64,000 nucleotides of DNA. Source: JBBQWZ01 sp038210135. Its GTDB lineage: Bacteria; Acidobacteriota; Terriglobia; Bryobacterales; Bryobacteraceae. The notes beneath the pieces were generated by a model. It was given only the letters and a program-made list of their open reading frames with translations, was not told where the DNA came from and ran no database searches. Positions 8,044 to 15,968 of this stretch are shown here, piece by piece (within the stretch, counting starts at the first letter, position 1; each line of letters begins with the position of its first letter). The stretch lies in contig JBBQWZ010000024.1 of assembly GCA_038210135.1 (NCBI GenBank), forward strand, positions 1 through 64,000, given 5' to 3'. The position numbers and the translations under genes were made by a program.

Positions 8044-8915
8044 AGGGCCTTGTTCAGTGAGGTGTTCACTGATGTGTTCAGTGAAGAGTTCAGCGACCCT
8101 TGGCGGTAGCCCTCGAGATCGAGCGTCACGTAGTGAAATCCGAGCGGCTTGAAGATGGCGGTAAAGGCTTTGGCCGCGTCCGGCGTGAGCGCGCGCGGAA
8201 GTTCTTCGGGTGCGATTTCGAGGCGCACAAGATCGCCGTGGAAGCGCACGCGGAACTGGCGGAAGCCCAGAGCGCGGACCGCCTCTTCGCCGGCTTCGAC
8301 GGTACGGATATTTTCAGGCGTCACCGCGGTTCCGTAGGGAATGCGCGAACTGAGGCAGGCGGCGGCGGGGCGATCCCAGGTGGAGAGACCGGCGAGGCGG
8401 GAGAGCTCGCGGATTTCGTTCTTGGTAAGTCCGGCGTCGACGAGCGGCGCTTTCGCGTCGTGCAATTTCGCAGCGCGCTGACCGGGGCGGTAGTCACCGA
8501 GGTCGTCTACATTCACGCCGTAGATGATGTTGTCGATGCCGCGGTTTTTCGCGAGCGCGGCTAGTTCGGTGAACAGTTCATCCTTGCAGTGGAAGCAGCG
8601 GTTCTTATCGTTCTTGGTGTATTCGGGATTGTCGAACTCGTTGGTGACGATGAACTCGTGGCGGAATGCGCATTCGCGGGCGAAGGCCGCGGCGTCGTCG
8701 CGATGCGAGCGGGGGAGCGACGCGGAATCGGCGGTAATGGCGACGGCGTTTTCGCCGAGCGCCTGGTGGGCGGCCCAGGCAAGGTAGGCGGAATCGGTAC
8801 CGCCGGAATAGGCGACGATGACGCGGTCCATGGCGCGGAGGATGGACAGGAGGCGATCCTGCTTGGAGCGCGCCGCCGCTAGATCAATCGGTCCGATTTG
8901 GATCAACGCCGCCAT
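8040..8915 (-). CDS. larE: LarE, ATP-dependent sacrificial sulfur transferase
   Basis: A 291-residue PP-loop protein. LarE adenylates the carboxylated pyridinium precursor and donates sulfur during synthesis of the nickel-pincer cofactor of lactate racemase. SGGTDS at residues 37-42 is the PP-loop. Cys107 and Cys110 (NRCFHCK) and Cys187 (PAAACLSSR) are candidate cofactor or sacrificial cysteines. LarB, LarC and LarA are not in the window. The last 16 codons come from four 12-bp direct repeats (8052-8099) giving an N-S/T-S-L/V tail absent from ordinary LarE. The gene converges on the sialidase-like gene and both stops share CTAG. Confidence 0.92.
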   Translation of the reverse strand: MAALIQIGPIDLAAARSKQDRLLSILRAMDRVIVAYSGGTDSAYLAWAAHQALGENAVAITADSASLPRSHRDDAAAFARECAFRHEFIVTNEFDNPEYTKNDKNRCFHCKDELFTELAALAKNRGIDNIIYGVNVDDLGDYRPGQRAAKLHDAKAPLVDAGLTKNEIRELSRLAGLSTWDRPAAACLSSRIPYGTAVTPENIRTVEAGEEAVRALGFRQFRVRFHGDLVRLEIAPEELPRALTPDAAKAFTAIFKPLGFHYVTLDLEGYRQGSLNSSLNTSVNTSLNKAL

Positions 8916-8960
8916 ACGTCTCTATGATAACGAGACCGGCTCTCCGGTATGCTGATTTGA

Positions 8961-9791
8961 TTGCGAACTTTCCCGATCATCGCGGGCGTATTGCTGTTTG
9001 GGGCGGCGATCAACGCCCAACAGCCGTTTCTCACCGACGACGCGGCGGTGACGGATCGGGGGACGTGGCACGTCGAGTTCTTCAATGAGATCGATCGCCT
9101 GCAGATCCCGCAATATCCGAATTTACGGCAGAATACGTCGAACTTCAAGATCAACTACGGCCTGCCCTACAATTTTGAGATCGATTTCGACTCGCCGTAT
9201 CTGGGGATTTTTCGCGCGCCGAACGCTCTGCTGGGGACGACGAACGGGATCGGCGACACGAACCTGGGGCTGAAGTGGAATTTCCTCAAAGGGTCCGAGA
9301 AGACGCGCGCTCCGGCGATGGCGGTGACGTTCTACGTGGAATTCCCGACGGGCAATATCGACAAGGAACTGGGGTCGGGGCTTCGGGATTACGCGCTGAA
9401 TCTCATCACGCAGAAGCATTTTTCCGATAAGACGCGCGTGACGTTGAATACCGGGCTGTTGTTTTCCGGCAACACCAGCACTGGTGTACTGGGCATCCAG
9501 AACACGCGAGGCCGGGTGTTTACCGGCGGGTTGTCGGTGCTGCACGACTTCAGTTCGCGATGGACGTTCGGCGCGGAGGTGTACGGCGGTTATACGAGCA
9601 ACGATGGACTGGCGAAGAGTCAGTTGCAGGGAATGGTGGGGGGCAAGTATACGATTCGCGACGGGCTGACATTCGATTTCGGAGTGGCGGGCGGAAGGTT
9701 TGTGGCGAGTCCGCGAGTGGGGGTTTTGATTGGGGTTTCGGTGGATTTGCCGGCGGCGTGGAAGCACGGGAAGGCGCCGGGGCAAATCTGA
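8961..9791 (+). CDS. Outer-membrane beta-barrel protein (transporter-like)
   Basis: A 276-residue protein with a signal peptide ending near AAINAQQ, followed by the segment FLTDDAAVTDRGTWHVE seen in acidobacterial outer-membrane transporter-like proteins. The rest alternates polar and hydrophobic residues with aromatic girdle positions, as expected of a beta-barrel. The TTG at 8961 is the only plausible start, because an in-frame stop precedes it. Substrate unknown. It lies 30 bases before the MntA/HepT pair, and the same three-gene order was duplicated downstream, where this gene is reduced to its two ends. Confidence 0.7.
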   Translation: MRTFPIIAGVLLFGAAINAQQPFLTDDAAVTDRGTWHVEFFNEIDRLQIPQYPNLRQNTSNFKINYGLPYNFEIDFDSPYLGIFRAPNALLGTTNGIGDTNLGLKWNFLKGSEKTRAPAMAVTFYVEFPTGNIDKELGSGLRDYALNLITQKHFSDKTRVTLNTGLLFSGNTSTGVLGIQNTRGRVFTGGLSVLHDFSSRWTFGAEVYGGYTSNDGLAKSQLQGMVGGKYTIRDGLTFDFGVAGGRFVASPRVGVLIGVSVDLPAAWKHGKAPGQI

Positions 9792-9821
9792 TCTGCTACG
9801 GAAGTAGAATGAGAAGCAGAG

Positions 9822-10112
9822 ATGACTTTGGCGGAGCAGCTGCATCAACAGCGCGAGGAGATCGAACGCATTGCCGCGAAACACGGCGCGGGAAACGTGC
9901 GTCTGTTCGGTTCGGTATTGCGGGGCGAGGAGCGTCCGGATAGCGATATCGACTTGCTGGTGGACGTGGTGGGCAACACCTCATCATGGTTCCCCGGCGG
10001 ACTGATTGTCGATCTGGAAAAGCTACTCGGCCGGCGGGTGGACGTTGTAATCGCACGGTCACTTCATCGGCGGATCAAGAATCGCATGCTAGAGGAGGCG
10101 GTTTCTCTTTGA
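9822..10112 (+). CDS. mntA: MntA-type minimal nucleotidyltransferase antitoxin
   Basis: A 96-residue minimal nucleotidyltransferase. The polymerase-beta motif GSVLRG (residues 30-35) and SDIDLLV with Asp42 and Asp44 as metal ligands are intact. In characterised pairs this protein AMPylates or adenylates the HepT toxin and so neutralises it (type VII toxin-antitoxin). The gene overlaps hepT in TTGA at 10109-10112. It has a near-duplicate at 10616-10906. The central 100 bases of the two copies are almost identical while both ends differ. Confidence 0.9.
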   Translation: MTLAEQLHQQREEIERIAAKHGAGNVRLFGSVLRGEERPDSDIDLLVDVVGNTSSWFPGGLIVDLEKLLGRRVDVVIARSLHRRIKNRMLEEAVSL

Positions 10113-10429
10113 GAAATCAGCTTCTGTACCTCGACCACATCGTCGAGAGCATCCAGGAAATTCAGCAATTCACTCGCGACGGACGTGCATCGTTTTTTGA
10201 ATCGGCCCTGATACAAGCAGCCGTGATGCGAAACCTGCAAACGTTAATCGAATCCGCGAAGCGGCTAGATCCGGAGGCTACCGGCAGGCACCCGGAAATT
10301 GCGTGGGAACGAATGGCAGGGCTCAGAAACCGGCTGGTGCATGACTATCTTGCAATCGATTTGGAGACGATTTGGGAGATTGTGAGCCGAGATCTCGGCC
10401 CGTTGCGGGGGCTGCTCAAGCTCTTCTAG
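10109..10429 (+). CDS. hepT: HepT-like HEPN ribonuclease toxin
   Basis: A 106-residue all-helical HEPN (DUF86) protein. The catalytic RX4HXY motif is present as Arg73 ... His78-x-Tyr80 (RNRLVHDY). HepT proteins are RNases held inactive by their cognate MntA. I place the start at TTG 10109, which overlaps the mntA stop; the strong site GAGGAGG at 10092-10098 sits 10 bases upstream, inside mntA. It forms a translationally coupled pair with mntA. It appears complete and therefore the functional copy, unlike the remnant after the second mntA. Confidence 0.88.
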   Translation: MRNQLLYLDHIVESIQEIQQFTRDGRASFFESALIQAAVMRNLQTLIESAKRLDPEATGRHPEIAWERMAGLRNRLVHDYLAIDLETIWEIVSRDLGPLRGLLKLF

Positions 10430-10494
10430 TCGAATTGGATAAGCCGTAGTCGTTAGCTTGCGCCGGAGTCGGACGCGAGGAAACCAAACCTCAG

Positions 10495-10615
10495 CCCTCC
10501 AGTATCCTGATTTCAAGTTGCGAGCTCTCCAGATCATCGCGGGCGGGCGGTGTGGAAGCACGGAAAGGCGCCGGGGCAAATCTGATCTGCTACGGAAGTA
10601 GAATGAGAAGCAGAG
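10495..10615 (+). pseudogene. Internally deleted copy of the outer-membrane protein gene
   Basis: This stretch repeats the upstream region and first nine or so codons of the 8961 gene (TTG CGA G.. to ATCATCGCGGGCG). It then jumps directly to its last dozen codons and the 30-base spacer before mntA (TGGAAGCACGG through GAAGCAGAG). About 760 bases of coding sequence are missing and the two ends are no longer in frame. It shows that the duplicated block once contained the whole outer-membrane gene. Confidence 0.85.
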
Positions 10616-10906
10616 ATGACGCTCGCCGAACAGCGGCACCAACAGCGCGATGAGATCGAACGCATTGCCGCGAAACACGGCGCGGGAAATGTGCGTCTGT
10701 TCGGTTCGGTATTGCGGGGCGAGGAGCGTCCGGATAGCGATATCGACTTGCTGGTGGACGTTATCGGTAAGCCTTCGCCTTGGTTTCCAGGCGGTCTGGC
10801 CGCCGAGTTGGAAGATCTGTTGGGGCGTCCGGTGGATATCGGAATCGCTCGCACGCTGCATCGTCAGATTAAAGATCGCGTGCTGAACGAAGCGGTTCCG
10901 CTATGA
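10616..10906 (+). CDS. Second MntA-type nucleotidyltransferase, now without an intact toxin
   Basis: A 96-residue paralogue of the 9822 protein. Length, GSVLRG and SDIDLLV are all retained, so the enzyme should still fold and act. Residues about 20-48 are identical to the first copy; the C-terminal half differs at many positions (for example PVDIGIARTLHRQ against RVDVVIARSLHRR). It overlaps a broken hepT in ATGA at 10903-10906. As an orphan antitoxin it could cross-neutralise the first HepT or be decaying. Confidence 0.88.
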   Translation: MTLAEQRHQQRDEIERIAAKHGAGNVRLFGSVLRGEERPDSDIDLLVDVIGKPSPWFPGGLAAELEDLLGRPVDIGIARTLHRQIKDRVLNEAVPL

Positions 10907-11055
10907 AAGATGAGCGGCTCTACCTGCGCCCATCATCGACTGCATTGAGCAAATCGGCCGGTTCACAACACATCTGGCAGACGGTCGTGGAGAGTCTCCC
11001 GCCGCTTCATGCCGCTGCCGAATCGCTTCTTGGGGAGTACGGCGAAGGCCACTGA
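10903..11055 (+). pseudogene. Frameshifted, internally deleted hepT remnant
   Basis: An open frame of 50 codons from ATG 10903. After LYLR a one-base loss hides the HepT-like continuation IIDCIEQIGRFTTH, which is readable in the next frame. The ATG frame then matches a HepT C-terminus (IWQTVVESLPPL, then HAAAESLL). The middle of the protein, including RX4HXY, is gone. It cannot be a toxin. Confidence 0.75.
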
Positions 11056-11060
11056 AAACC

Positions 11061-11096
11061 AAAAGGCCCGCTGATCCTAGGACCAGCGGGCGTTTT
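11061..11096. terminator. Bidirectional hairpin terminator downstream of gyrA
   Basis: Stem GCCCGCTG (11066-11073) pairs with CAGCGGGC (11084-11091). The inner TCCTAGGA extends the stem through one A/C mismatch. A T-run follows on the plus strand and CCTTTTGG on the minus strand. It probably ends gyrA transcription on the minus strand and the toxin-antitoxin transcript on the plus strand. Confidence 0.8.
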
Positions 11097-11115
11097 GTTT
11101 TGGATTTTACTGCCG

Positions 11116-13689
11116 CTACTCGAGCGGCAGATCTTCCTGATCGGCGGCTACGACCTCGCTGTCGGGAATGACGCAGGCGGCGGCGACCGCGTCCGAATCT
11201 TCCATGCGGACCAGCCTTACTCCTTGAGTAGAGCGGCCGGCCTGGCGGATTTCGCCGCTTTCGATGCGGATGATCTTGCCGTCTTTGGTGATGATCATCA
11301 GGTCGGTGTCTTCTTTGACCGAGAGGATCGCCATCACATTGCCGACCTTGTTGGTGGTCTTCATGTTGATGACGCCCTTGCCGCCGCGATGCGTGAGGCG
11401 GTAGTCCTTGAGCGGCGTGCGCTTGCCGTAGCCGTGCTCGGAGATGGAGAGGATGAGTCCATCCTTCTCGACCACTTCGGCGCCGACCAGGTAATCGCCT
11501 TCGGCGAGTTCCATGCCGCGGACACCGCGCGCGGGGCGCCCCATGGCGCGGACCTCGTCCTCGGTGAAGCGAATGGCCATGCCTTCATACGTTCCTAAGA
11601 AGATGAAATTGTCGCCGGCCGTGAGACGCGCTGCGATCAGCTGGTCGCCTTCGTCGAGCGAAAGGGCGATGATGCCGCGCGACATCGGATTGTTGAATTC
11701 GGTCAGCTCGCACTTCTTGATCACGCCTTGCTGGGTGACCATGACGACGAACTTGCCGGCTTCAAAATCCTTGTGGACCGGCAGGAAAGCTTTGACGTCT
11801 TCGTCGGGTTGCAGGTTGATCAAGCCCGAGATGTGCTTGCCCTTGCCGGTTGTCCCGGCGTCGGGAATCTCGTAAATTTTCAGCCAGTACACACGGCCTT
11901 TGGTGGTGAAGATCAGCAGGTAGGCGTGGGTGGACGCAATCACCAGCCGCTCGACGACGTCCTCGGAACGCGTGCCCATGCCGATGCGGCCCTTGCCGCC
12001 GCGGGTCTGGCGGCGATAGGTGTCTACCGCGGTGCGCTTGAGGTAGCCGCCGCGCGTGACGGTGACGGCGACGTCTTCCACCTGTACGAGATCTTCGAGG
12101 CGGATTTCGCCCAAGTCCTCGATGATGTCGGTGCGGCGCTTGTCGCCGAAGTCCTTTTGGACTTCCTTCAACTCCTTCACGATGAGGGCGCGAAGGACTT
12201 TGTCGGAGCCGAGGATTTCGAGGTACTCGGCGATCATACGCTGGATGTCGGCGAGTTCGTCGAGGATCTTCTGCTGCTCCATGCCGGTGAGGCGTTGGAG
12301 CTGCAGTTCGATGATGGCCTGCGCCTGGCGTTCGCTGAAGTCCCAGATAATACCGGCGCCGCCGGCTTCTTTGATGGCCGCCAACTGGCCTTCGCTGAAC
12401 GCGAGACCTTGCAGCGCCTCGCGGGCTTCCTTCGGATTCTTCGCAGCGCGAATGAGGGCGATGACGGCGTCCAGCTGGTTCAGGGCTTTTTGGAAGCCGA
12501 GTAACAGATGCTCGCGTTCGCGCGCTTTGCGTAGCAGGTAATCGGTGCGGCGGCGGACGACATCGACGCGGTGGTCGATGAAGCGCCGGATGACGTCCAT
12601 GATGCCGAGTTCACGGGGCTGTCCGTTGACGATCGACAGCATGATGACGCCGAAGCTGATCTGTAGCTGAGTATGCTTATACAGATTATTCAGGATGACT
12701 TCGGACTGTTCGCCGCGCTTCAGTTCGAAGACGATGCGCATGCCGTCGCGATCGCTTTCGTCGCGAATGTTGGAGATGCCTTCGATCTTCTTTTCGTTGA
12801 CCAGGGCGGCGGTGTTCTCGATGAGGCGCGCCTTATTCACCTGGTACGGAATTTCGTCCACGATGATGGCTTCGCGATCTTTGCCGATCGGCTCGATGCG
12901 GGTGCGGGCGCGGATCTTGATGGAGCCGCGGCCCTTGGTGAAGTAGTCGTAGATACCCTGGCGACCAAGGATCAGGCCGCCGGTGGGGAAGTCGGGTCCC
13001 TTGACGATTTCGAGGATCTTGTCGAAGGTCGTGTGAGGTTCCTGCACCATCAGGATGGTGGCTTCGACGATCTCGGTCAGGTTGTGCGGCGGAATGTTGG
13101 TCGCCATGCCGACGGCGATTCCGGAGCTGCCGTTGATGAGCAGGTTCGGGAGGCGGGTGGGCAGGACTTCCGGCTCGACTTCGTTGTCGTCATAGTTGGA
13201 CTTGAAGTCGACGGTCTCTTTGTCGATATCTTCGAGCAGCGCGGCGGCAATCTTCGACAGACGCGCTTCGGTGTAGCGCATCGCGGCGGGCGGATCGCCG
13301 TCCACAGAGCCAAAGTTTCCCTGCCCGTCGATCAGCGTGTAGCGCATCGAGAAGGGCTGCGCCATGCGGACCAAGGCGTCGTAGATCGCGGAGTCGCCGT
13401 GGGGGTGGTACTTACCCATGACGTCGCCGACGATCTTGGCGCACTTACGAGTCGGCCGGTTCGAATGCAGGCCCATTTCGTGCATCCCGAACAGGATGCG
13501 GCGATGCACGGGCTTGAGCCCGTCGCGGACGTCGGGAAGAGCGCGACCCACGATTACGCTCATGGCGTAATCGAGGTACGACTTCTTCATCTCGTCTTCG
13601 ATGTTGATCGGGGTGTGCTGCCGATTCGATCCGCCATCCCCACCACCGGGCGGAGGTGTGAGGGGAATCTGGTTCTCTTGATCTGCCAA
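11116..13689 (-). CDS. gyrA: DNA gyrase subunit A
   Basis: An 857-residue breakage-reunion subunit that with GyrB introduces negative supercoils. The catalytic tyrosine is Tyr139 (AAMRYTEARLS). The quinolone-resistance region KYHPHGDSAIYD keeps Ser100 and Asp104, the counterparts of E. coli Ser83 and Asp87, so it is of the sensitive type. The C-terminal beta-pinwheel contains the GyrA-box QTRGGKG, which separates it from ParC. An acidic tail (DSEVVAADQEDLPLE) ends the protein, and an unusual Gly/Pro-rich leader of about 28 residues precedes the core. The upstream region is filled with palindromic repeats; gyrB is not adjacent. Confidence 0.97.
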   Translation of the reverse strand: MADQENQIPLTPPPGGGDGGSNRQHTPINIEDEMKKSYLDYAMSVIVGRALPDVRDGLKPVHRRILFGMHEMGLHSNRPTRKCAKIVGDVMGKYHPHGDSAIYDALVRMAQPFSMRYTLIDGQGNFGSVDGDPPAAMRYTEARLSKIAAALLEDIDKETVDFKSNYDDNEVEPEVLPTRLPNLLINGSSGIAVGMATNIPPHNLTEIVEATILMVQEPHTTFDKILEIVKGPDFPTGGLILGRQGIYDYFTKGRGSIKIRARTRIEPIGKDREAIIVDEIPYQVNKARLIENTAALVNEKKIEGISNIRDESDRDGMRIVFELKRGEQSEVILNNLYKHTQLQISFGVIMLSIVNGQPRELGIMDVIRRFIDHRVDVVRRRTDYLLRKAREREHLLLGFQKALNQLDAVIALIRAAKNPKEAREALQGLAFSEGQLAAIKEAGGAGIIWDFSERQAQAIIELQLQRLTGMEQQKILDELADIQRMIAEYLEILGSDKVLRALIVKELKEVQKDFGDKRRTDIIEDLGEIRLEDLVQVEDVAVTVTRGGYLKRTAVDTYRRQTRGGKGRIGMGTRSEDVVERLVIASTHAYLLIFTTKGRVYWLKIYEIPDAGTTGKGKHISGLINLQPDEDVKAFLPVHKDFEAGKFVVMVTQQGVIKKCELTEFNNPMSRGIIALSLDEGDQLIAARLTAGDNFIFLGTYEGMAIRFTEDEVRAMGRPARGVRGMELAEGDYLVGAEVVEKDGLILSISEHGYGKRTPLKDYRLTHRGGKGVINMKTTNKVGNVMAILSVKEDTDLMIITKDGKIIRIESGEIRQAGRSTQGVRLVRMEDSDAVAAACVIPDSEVVAADQEDLPLE

Positions 13690-13723
13690 ACGTAACTCCT
13701 TGGTGCCGGAACGTACTGGGCGC

Positions 13724-13908
13724 GCACAGGTCGGAGACCCATGCCACTGAAATGCACAGGTCGGAGACCTATGGCACTGACTCGCGCACAGGTCGGAGAC
13801 CTATGCCACTGAAATGCACAGGTCGGAGACCTATGCCACTGACTCGCGCACAGGTCGGAGACCTATGGCACTAATTACTTGGTGCACAGGTCGGAGACCT
13901 ATGCCACT
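13724..13908. repeat. Six copies of a 25-bp palindromic repeat (type B1) upstream of gyrA
   Basis: Units start at 13724, 13754, 13786, 13816, 13848 and 13884. Each has GCAC, the palindrome AGGTC-GGA-GACCT (last base C in the first unit), then ATGCCACT or ATGGCACT. Spacers alternate GAAAT, GACTCGC, GAAAT, GACTCGC and then 11 bases, so the array is built from a 62-bp double unit. It lies 35 bases before the gyrA start, in the gyrA leader or promoter region. Confidence 0.95.
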
Positions 13909-13924
13909 ACAGCGGACGATTCTC

Positions 13925-13950
13925 AAATAAGACCTGCCGAAGGCTTATTT
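13925..13950. terminator. AT-rich hairpin between gyrA and the ndh operon
   Basis: AAATAAG (13925-13931) pairs with CTTATTT (13944-13950), and inside it CCT pairs with AGG around a 5-base loop, leaving one bulged A. It lies about 120 bases downstream of DUF2277 on the minus strand, so it may terminate the ndh-DUF2277 transcript. It could instead be a regulatory hairpin upstream of gyrA. The T-run is weak. Confidence 0.4.
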
Positions 13951-14067
13951 TATCAGGTTTTGACGCCACTTGTCGCGCCTCTTCGGGTGGTTGTCGAGAA
14001 TCGTAGATTGCCGTCAAGTTATAGAAATGACAGACTCGCGATCGAACGGAGCGCTTGGGCCGGGGCT

Positions 14068-14280
14068 CTATTTGGAAGTTTGGGCAGGTTCGAGTTGGCC
14101 GAGCAGGCCTTCGGTGGTCTTCGCGATTTCTTCGATGGCTTTCTCGAAGGCGGATTCGTTCTTCTGGGAGGGCTTTTGGAAGCCGCTCACCTTGCGTACA
14201 AATTGCCGGGCGGCGGCGCGGACGTCGTCAGGCGTAGGAGGCGGTTCGGCGTTGCGGAGCTTCTTAATGCTTCGGCACAT
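14068..14280 (-). CDS. DUF2277 family protein
   Basis: A 70-residue protein that begins MCRSIKKLRN and continues with PPTPDDVRAAA and QFVRKVSG, the pattern of the small DUF2277 family. It is soluble and basic. Its start lies inside the end of ndh: the two genes share 17 bases in different frames (14264-14280), implying translational coupling. Function unknown. The conserved Cys2 near the start may matter. Confidence 0.85.
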   Translation of the reverse strand: MCRSIKKLRNAEPPPTPDDVRAAARQFVRKVSGFQKPSQKNESAFEKAIEEIAKTTEGLLGQLEPAQTSK

Positions 14281-15592
14281 CGGCTTCAGTTTCCTTCAAT
14301 TTGGCGCTGGTTGGCAACGCGGGGTGGTCGAGTCCGCTTTCGCCGCGTCCGGTGATGAGGCGGGCTCCGCGATGGAAGGTGAAGTACTGGAAGCCCCACT
14401 GCAAGAAGACCAGGATGCGGTTCTCGAAACCGACCAGAAACAGCAGGTGGACGAAGAGCCAACTGAGCCAGGCCAGGAATCCGGAGAAGCGGAGTTTGCC
14501 GAACCAAGCGACTCCGGCGGCGCGTCCGATGACGGCGAGGCTGCCCTTGTCGAGGTAATGAAAGGGCGCGCGCGGGGCGTTCATGAGAATCCGGGCGGCG
14601 TAGCGGCCCTGTTGAATGGCGGTCGGGGCGACGCCGGGAAGCGGCTTGCCATCCGGCCCATCGAGGTGGGCGAGGTCGCCGGCGATGAAAATTTCGGGAT
14701 GACCTTTGATAGAGAGGTCGGGCTCGACCATGACGCGGCCTTGGCGGTCGAGCGTGGCTCCGGCGCGATCGGCCAGGATTTTGCCCCATTCCGAAGCGGC
14801 GACTCCGGCGGCCCAGAGAACCGTGCCGCAGGGGATGTAGTCGGGTCCGTTGGCGGTCTGGATGTTGACTCCGGCGGGGTCGATGCCGGTGACGGAGACG
14901 TGGGTTCGAGTGCGGACTCCGAGTTTCAAGAGCGAGCGTTCGGCCTTTTCGGAGAGTTCTTCCGGGAAGGCGGCGAGCAGGCGCGTTCCGCCGTCCAGCA
15001 GGAGGATGCGGGCGTCGGTGGGATCGATGTCGCGGAAATCATGGCGGAGGGTGTCGTTGGCGACTTCCGCCAGGGCGCCGGCGAGTTCGACGCCGGTGGG
15101 TCCGCCGCCAACGACGATGAAGGTCAGCCAGGCGCGGCGTTTGGCTGGGTCCGCCTCGCGCTCGGCGGCTTCAAAGGCGTAGAAGATCTTGCGGCGAATG
15201 TCGGTGGCGTCCTCGATGCTTTTGAGGCCTGGGGCGTCGTCGGCCCAGGCGTCGTGGCCGAAGTAGAAATTACGCGCTCCGGTGGCAATGATGAGGGCGT
15301 CGTATTCGACGGAGCCTCCGTCCTTGAGCAGGACACGGCGGTTCGCGGCATCGAGGTCGGAGGCGTCGCCGAGCAGGACTTTGGTGTTCCGCTGGTTGCT
15401 GAGGACGGCGCGCAGAGGCGCGGTGATATCGCCGGGGGAGAGTCCTCCGGTGGCGACCTGGTAAAGGAGGGGCTGGAAGAGGTGGAAATTGCGCCGGTCG
15501 ATGAGGGTGACTTCGGCGTCGGCGCGGCGGAGTGCAAGGGCGGCGTTGAGTCCGCCAAATCCGCCGCCGAGAATCACGATGCGCTTTGCCAT
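14264..15592 (-). CDS. ndh: Type II NADH dehydrogenase (NDH-2)
   Basis: A 442-residue FAD flavoprotein predicted to oxidise NADH and reduce quinone at the membrane without pumping protons. The FAD-binding GGGFGGLNAA is at residues 9-18, the NAD-binding VVGGGPTGVELAG near 165, and the FAD-proximal AGDLAHLDG near 300. A hydrophobic segment near residues 375-395 could anchor it in the membrane. The length fits NDH-2. It is translated together with DUF2277. A sulfide:quinone reductase is the main alternative but the expected cysteines are not evident. Confidence 0.9.
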   Translation of the reverse strand: MAKRIVILGGGFGGLNAALALRRADAEVTLIDRRNFHLFQPLLYQVATGGLSPGDITAPLRAVLSNQRNTKVLLGDASDLDAANRRVLLKDGGSVEYDALIIATGARNFYFGHDAWADDAPGLKSIEDATDIRRKIFYAFEAAEREADPAKRRAWLTFIVVGGGPTGVELAGALAEVANDTLRHDFRDIDPTDARILLLDGGTRLLAAFPEELSEKAERSLLKLGVRTRTHVSVTGIDPAGVNIQTANGPDYIPCGTVLWAAGVAASEWGKILADRAGATLDRQGRVMVEPDLSIKGHPEIFIAGDLAHLDGPDGKPLPGVAPTAIQQGRYAARILMNAPRAPFHYLDKGSLAVIGRAAGVAWFGKLRFSGFLAWLSWLFVHLLFLVGFENRILVFLQWGFQYFTFHRGARLITGRGESGLDHPALPTSAKLKETEADVPKH

Positions 15593-15751
15593 GTTGGTTG
15601 CACTTCCAATTTAACGTGTCACAGAATCGGGAGCTGAAGTTCCGCTACGGAATGCCGTGGTCGCGTCGCTTACGCTCGGGGTTCAAGGAGGTTGCGCTGG
15701 CGGTGCTGAAGTTGGGGAGGATATCTGGCGGTGTGATGGTTTAGTTGTGAT

Positions 15752-15916
15752 GCACAGGTCGGAGACCTATGCCACTTTCATGAGACGCACAGGTCGGAGA
15801 CCTATGCCACTTTCATGAGACGCACGGGTCGGAGACCTATGCCACTTTCACGGGATGCACAGGTCGGAGACCTATGCCACTTGCTTGTGATGCACAGGTC
15901 GGAGACCTATGCCACT
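15752..15916. repeat. Five copies of the type B1 repeat at an exact 35-bp period
   Basis: Units start at 15752, 15787, 15822, 15857 and 15892. Each is 25 bases with the AGGTC-GGA-GACCT palindrome (one copy has GGGTC). Spacers are 10 bases: TTCATGAGAC twice, then TTCACGGGAT and TGCTTGTGAT. The array lies between the ndh start and the TonB-receptor terminator. Confidence 0.95.
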
Positions 15917-15918
15917 GA

Positions 15919-15950
15919 AAAAGGCTCCGGATTGCTCCGGAGCCTTTTTG
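15919..15950. terminator. Strong hairpin terminator after the TonB-dependent receptor
   Basis: AAGGCTCCGG (15921-15930) pairs with CCGGAGCCTT (15937-15946) around a 6-base loop, with A-runs and T-runs on the two sides. It lies 19 bases beyond the receptor stop on the minus strand and directly abuts the last repeat unit. Confidence 0.9.
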
Positions 15951-15968
15951 TTTTGCTTACTTGTTCGA

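Noticed and set aside
10903..11055. A functional second HepT
   Set aside because: The catalytic RX4HXY segment is missing and the N-terminal part is in another frame.
12673..13695. Open frame antisense to gyrA
   Set aside because: A GC-driven shadow of gyrA; the gyrA frame has all family motifs.
13724..13908. CRISPR array
   Set aside because: The 25-base units have 5-11 base spacers that themselves repeat, and no cas gene is in the window.
15752..15916. CRISPR array with 35-bp period
   Set aside because: Spacers are only 10 bases and two are identical; this is an interspersed palindromic repeat.
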